The notes under the pieces are model-generated. The model saw nothing but the letters and a program-made list of their open reading frames with translations. It had not been told where the DNA came from and did not search any database. The position numbers and the translations under genes were made by a program. DNA of 35,476 nucleotides from Oscillospiraceae bacterium (GTDB lineage Bacteria > Bacillota > Clostridia > Oscillospirales > SIG627). Shown here in pieces: positions 32,506-35,476 of this stretch (its first letter is position 1; every line of letters starts with the position of its first letter). The DNA lies in assembly GCA_015063985.1 (NCBI GenBank), contig SVTC01000007.1, positions 1 through 35,476 of the forward strand, given 5' to 3'.

Positions 32506-34839
32506 TCAAACAAGAGCGGTTTCGATAACGGTGGAGATATCGTCGGCAAAGACAAAGCTGAGCTTTTCCTTGACTGCCTCGTCCACTTCCTCCAGATCGT
32601 CCTTGTTTCCGGCGGGGATAATAACGGTTTTGATTCCGGCACTGCAGGCAGCGGCGGTCTTTTCTCTCAAGCCGCCGATGGGGAGTACCTTTCCGCGTAG
32701 GGTGATCTCACCGGTCATTGCAACGTCGCTTCTGACCGCTCTGCCCGAAAGCTCGCTGACAAGGGCGGTGACCACTGTAACACCGGCGCTGGGACCGTCT
32801 TTGGGAACTGCGCCCTCGGGGAAATGGATGTGGATATCCTTCGTCTTGTAAAAATCCCCATCCTTGATACCAAACTGCTCTCTTCTGCTTCTGATAAGAG
32901 AAAGTGCCGCCTTTGCGGATTCCTTCATCACGTCACCCAAGGATCCGGTGAGCTCCAGCTTGCCGGTGCCCTCGAAGCTGAGCACCTCCGCCTTCAAAAG
33001 CTCGCCGCCTGCCATCGTCCAGGCAAGCCCGTTTACAACACCAACCTGAGCGCTTTGGCTGAGCTCTTCCTTTTTAACAAGCCTTCTGCCCAGAATATCA
33101 CTGAGATTCTTGGTAGAAACGCTCACAGATTCTGCGCCGTCCTCCACGATGCGCCTTGCAGCCTTTCTGCAGATCTTGGCCATCATTCTGTCAAGATTTC
33201 TCACACCCTGCTCCTTGGTGTAAAACTCCACCGTGTCAAGGATAGCCGCATCTGATATCTTTAAGGTCTTTCTGTCAAGACCGTGAAGCTTCATTTGCTT
33301 GGGGATCAGATGCTTTTTGCAGATAGCAAGCTTTTCTGCGGGAGTGTAGCTTTTTATGGAGATTATCTCCAATCTGTCCAGCAGCGCCGAGGGAATAGTG
33401 TCAGTGGTGTTGGCAGTGGCGATAAACACACACTTGGAAAGATCCACAGGAAGCTCGATAAAGTGATCTCTGAAGGCGTGGTTTTGTTCACTGTCAAGAA
33501 CCTCCAAAAGAGCCGCACCGGGATCGCCGTGACTGTCCCTGGTGAGCTTGTCTACCTCATCGAGAGCTATAACGGGATTCATGACCCCGGCCTGCTTAAG
33601 AGCGTTTATTATTCTTCCGGGCATAGAGCCGATATAGGTCTTTCTGTGTCCGCGAATATCAGCCTCATCTCTGACTCCGCCCAAGGAAACTCTCACGTAC
33701 TTTCTGCCCAAGGCTCTGGCAATGGACGCACCAATAGAGGTCTTGCCCACACCGGGAGCACCCACAAGGCAGATTATCTGACCCTTGTTTTCGTCGGAAA
33801 GCTTTCTGGAGGCAAGGTATTCCAATATTCTTTCCTTTACCTTCTCCAAGCCCTCGTGATCCTTTTCCAGGATCTTCTTTGCTCTTTGTATGTCCATTCT
33901 GTCGTGAGAATACTTCTGCCAGGGAAGCTCCAGACATTCCTCAACGTAGCTTCTTACAAGGCTGGCCTCGCTGGAGCCGAAGGGCATTCTGGAGAGCTTT
34001 TTCACCTGATCGGAAAGCTTTTTCTCTATATGCTCGGGAAGCCCGGCCTTTGCGATCTTGTCGTTAAGCTCGTCAACGTCGCTATAGAGATCATCCTTGG
34101 TGCCAAGCTCGTTCTGGATCACCTTAAGCTGCTCGTTAAGATAGTAATCCCTCTGATGTCTGTCTATGTTTTCCTTGACCTGAGCGGCGATGGAATTTTC
34201 AAGCTCGATAAGCTCGGTCTCTCTTTCAAGAATAACAAGAAGCCTTGCAATTCTCTTTATGGGATCGAATATGGAAAGGATCTCGACCTTGTCTTCGAGG
34301 TTGAAAAGGAAATTGGATGCGATATAGTCGGTGAGCATACCCGCATCAGTGAAAGCGTTTATTGAGCTGAGAACGTCGGGACTGATCTTTGGGCTGTGGG
34401 CGGTGTATTCGCCGAAAAGCTTAAGGCATTTTCTTCTCAGCGCCTCGCCTCTGATGCCCTCATCCTCAAAGCTGAGCTCCTTTTTATATACGTCTGCGGT
34501 AAGGACACCGTCCTTTTCAACGAAGACTCTGTCAAGCTGAGCTCTGTAAAAGCTTTCAATTATTACTCTGTATTCCTTGTCGGGGAGCTTCAGGCTTTGC
34601 TTTATCTTTGCTATAACACCCACGCTGTGAAGGCCCTGCTCCATGGGATCCTCCGCCTGCTGATCTCTCTGCAGAACCACGAAAACGTATCCCTTTTCAG
34701 CCTTGGCCTTTTCCACTGCGGCAACGTTTGCGGGACGGGTCACCTCAAAGCTCTGAGGGATCCCGGGGAAGGCTACCACGTTTCTTGTGGCAAGCACGGG
34801 AAGAGTGAGTTTTTCAATTTTTTCTATGTAACGGGACAT
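32506..34839 (-). CDS. lon: ATP-dependent protease Lon
   Basis: 777 residues from the ATG at 34839 (GGAGG 5 bp upstream); the TTG seven codons before lies in the ribosome binding region. LAN domain (1-200), coiled-coil/helical region (210-300), AAA+ domain with Walker A GAPGVGKTS (360-368) and Walker B VIALDEVD, and the protease domain with Ser684 (DGPSAGVT) and Lys727 (GGLREKT), 43 residues apart as in E. coli Lon. It degrades misfolded and regulatory proteins in the cytosol. Divergent from engB rather than in one operon as in Bacillus. Confidence 0.97.
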   Translation of the reverse strand: MSRYIEKIEKLTLPVLATRNVVAFPGIPQSFEVTRPANVAAVEKAKAEKGYVFVVLQRDQQAEDPMEQGLHSVGVIAKIKQSLKLPDKEYRVIIESFYRAQLDRVFVEKDGVLTADVYKKELSFEDEGIRGEALRRKCLKLFGEYTAHSPKISPDVLSSINAFTDAGMLTDYIASNFLFNLEDKVEILSIFDPIKRIARLLVILERETELIELENSIAAQVKENIDRHQRDYYLNEQLKVIQNELGTKDDLYSDVDELNDKIAKAGLPEHIEKKLSDQVKKLSRMPFGSSEASLVRSYVEECLELPWQKYSHDRMDIQRAKKILEKDHEGLEKVKERILEYLASRKLSDENKGQIICLVGAPGVGKTSIGASIARALGRKYVRVSLGGVRDEADIRGHRKTYIGSMPGRIINALKQAGVMNPVIALDEVDKLTRDSHGDPGAALLEVLDSEQNHAFRDHFIELPVDLSKCVFIATANTTDTIPSALLDRLEIISIKSYTPAEKLAICKKHLIPKQMKLHGLDRKTLKISDAAILDTVEFYTKEQGVRNLDRMMAKICRKAARRIVEDGAESVSVSTKNLSDILGRRLVKKEELSQSAQVGVVNGLAWTMAGGELLKAEVLSFEGTGKLELTGSLGDVMKESAKAALSLIRSRREQFGIKDGDFYKTKDIHIHFPEGAVPKDGPSAGVTVVTALVSELSGRAVRSDVAMTGEITLRGKVLPIGGLREKTAAACSAGIKTVIIPAGNKDDLEEVDEAVKEKLSFVFADDISTVIETALV

Positions 34840-34869
34840 AATTCCTCCGATTTTTTTCAATTTCCTAAC

Positions 34870-34898
34870 ATTATAGCATATAAGTGAAAAAATTTCAC
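34870..34898 (-). promoter_or_regulatory. lon promoter with overlapping palindromic operator
   Basis: Minus strand extended -10 TGCTATAAT (TATAAT at 34875-34870). The palindrome GTGAAAAAATTTCAC (34884-34898) covers the weak -35 GTGAAA and the spacer. It is neither CIRCE nor a CtsR site. A repressor binding there would block lon transcription. Confidence 0.6.
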
Positions 34899-34928
34899 CT
34901 GTTTTAAATGAATTTTTTTATTTTTTCA

Positions 34929-34957
34929 TTGATTTTGACGCATTTTGCGGTTATAAT
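34929..34957 (+). promoter_or_regulatory. Promoter of engB
   Basis: TTGATT (34929-34934), 17-bp spacer, TATAAT (34952-34957), 30 bp before the start. Confidence 0.78.
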
Positions 34958-34987
34958 TTAATTGCAGTAAAAATAAAGGATGAAATT

Positions 34988-35476
34988 ATGAATCTTCAAA
35001 ACATAGATCTCTCTCTCACAGCAGGACTTCCATCGCAGCTCATAAAGAGCGGAAACCTCCCTCAGGTGGCATTTTCAGGCAGATCCAACGTGGGAAAGAG
35101 TTCTCTTATCAACAAGCTACTTAAGCGTAAAGCTCTGGCGCGCACCAGTGCCCAACCGGGAAAAACGGTAACGATAAACTACTATAACGTGGACAACAGC
35201 TTGTTCTTGGTGGACCTTCCGGGCTACGGCTACGCCAAAAGAAGCGAAAGCGAGAAAAGAAAGTGGTCCAACCTTGTAGACGGATACTTCAATGACAACC
35301 AAGATCTGAAGCTGGTGGTTCAGCTTATCGACTTGAAGGTAGGAATTACCAAGGACGATGCAATAATGCTGGACTGGCTCTACGAGACCGCCACCCCCTT
35401 TATCATCGTGGCAACAAAATCCGACAAGCTCAACGCAACCAACAGAAAAGCCAATCTTCAGGCCCTTATCGACCAC
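34988..35476 (+). CDS. engB: Ribosome-biogenesis GTPase EngB/YsxC, C-terminus outside window
   Basis: At least 163 residues, open to the window edge; the full family length is about 195-200. AAAGGATG precedes the ATG. GTPase motifs: P-loop GRSNVGKSS (31-39), G2 region TSAQPGKTVTINYY, G3 DLPGYGYAK and G4 TKSDK near the edge. It binds GTP and helps assemble the 50S subunit. Commonly next to lon in Bacillota; here it is divergent from it. Confidence 0.95.
   Translation, partial: MNLQNIDLSLTAGLPSQLIKSGNLPQVAFSGRSNVGKSSLINKLLKRKALARTSAQPGKTVTINYYNVDNSLFLVDLPGYGYAKRSESEKRKWSNLVDGYFNDNQDLKLVVQLIDLKVGITKDDAIMLDWLYETATPFIIVATKSDKLNATNRKANLQALIDH

Noticed and set aside
1-35476. tRNA or rRNA genes
   Set aside because: All gaps were read for cloverleaf or rRNA-like sequence and none was recognised; short degenerate ones could be missed by eye.

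Overview
The window looks like a chromosomal segment of an uncultured, gut- or rumen-type anaerobic member of the Clostridia (Bacillota, probably Oscillospirales-like). The evidence is AGGAGG-type ribosome binding sites, sigma-A promoters with 17-bp spacers, a sortase, Lgt with lipoproteins, the Firmicute-type M16 peptidase pair YmfF/YmfH, the gene order rpsF-ssb-rpsR, and many intracellular glycosidases. No database search was possible; every assignment comes from reading motifs. Two genes run off the window: a giant secreted repeat protein at the left edge (minus strand) and engB/ysxC at the right edge (plus strand).

Left part (1-7.5 kb, all minus strand): a secreted multi-module surface protein with its own promoter; an operon of small surface protein, sortase and four-helix membrane protein; and an isolated phage-type lysis cassette (small membrane coiled-coil protein, holin, amidase) that lies behind a terminator-like hairpin. 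Next comes a tightly coupled plus-strand operon, ymfF-ymfH-lgt-folD-lipoprotein (7.7-12.5 kb).

Middle part (12.5-23 kb): sugar metabolism mixed with housekeeping genes. A GH2 enzyme is coupled to a HAD phosphatase. These are followed by mscL, a GH127-type enzyme with the Cys/Glu metal site, a YegP-like protein, and galU-radC-GH42 beta-galactosidase with one promoter and ATGA overlaps. PAP2 phosphatase and glycerate kinase follow downstream of secG.

Right part (23-35.5 kb): rpsF-ssb-rpsR-secG, a small lipoprotein, rnhA-mnmA-tgt (RNase H plus two tRNA-modifying enzymes, all overlapping), a serine beta-lactamase-like protein, mntP behind a yybP-ykoY manganese riboswitch with a readable switching mechanism, lon, and divergent engB.

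The most unusual material is non-coding. A composite repeat family recurs at gene 3' ends (about 3.3, 15.8-16.2, 31.7-32.0 and 32.3-32.5 kb) in a fixed orientation relative to the upstream gene. It has an AT-rich palindrome, a tag resembling CAAAAAACTTTTAATGTCGA, and optionally a GGGGCGGCGCCCC palindrome. It has expanded into a 97-bp tandem array and a 36-bp GC-rich array. Beside it, the mntP-lon gap holds five copies of a TTATGTAAAC-type arm, identical or close to the XerD arm of Bacillus dif, flanking an orphan terminator hairpin.
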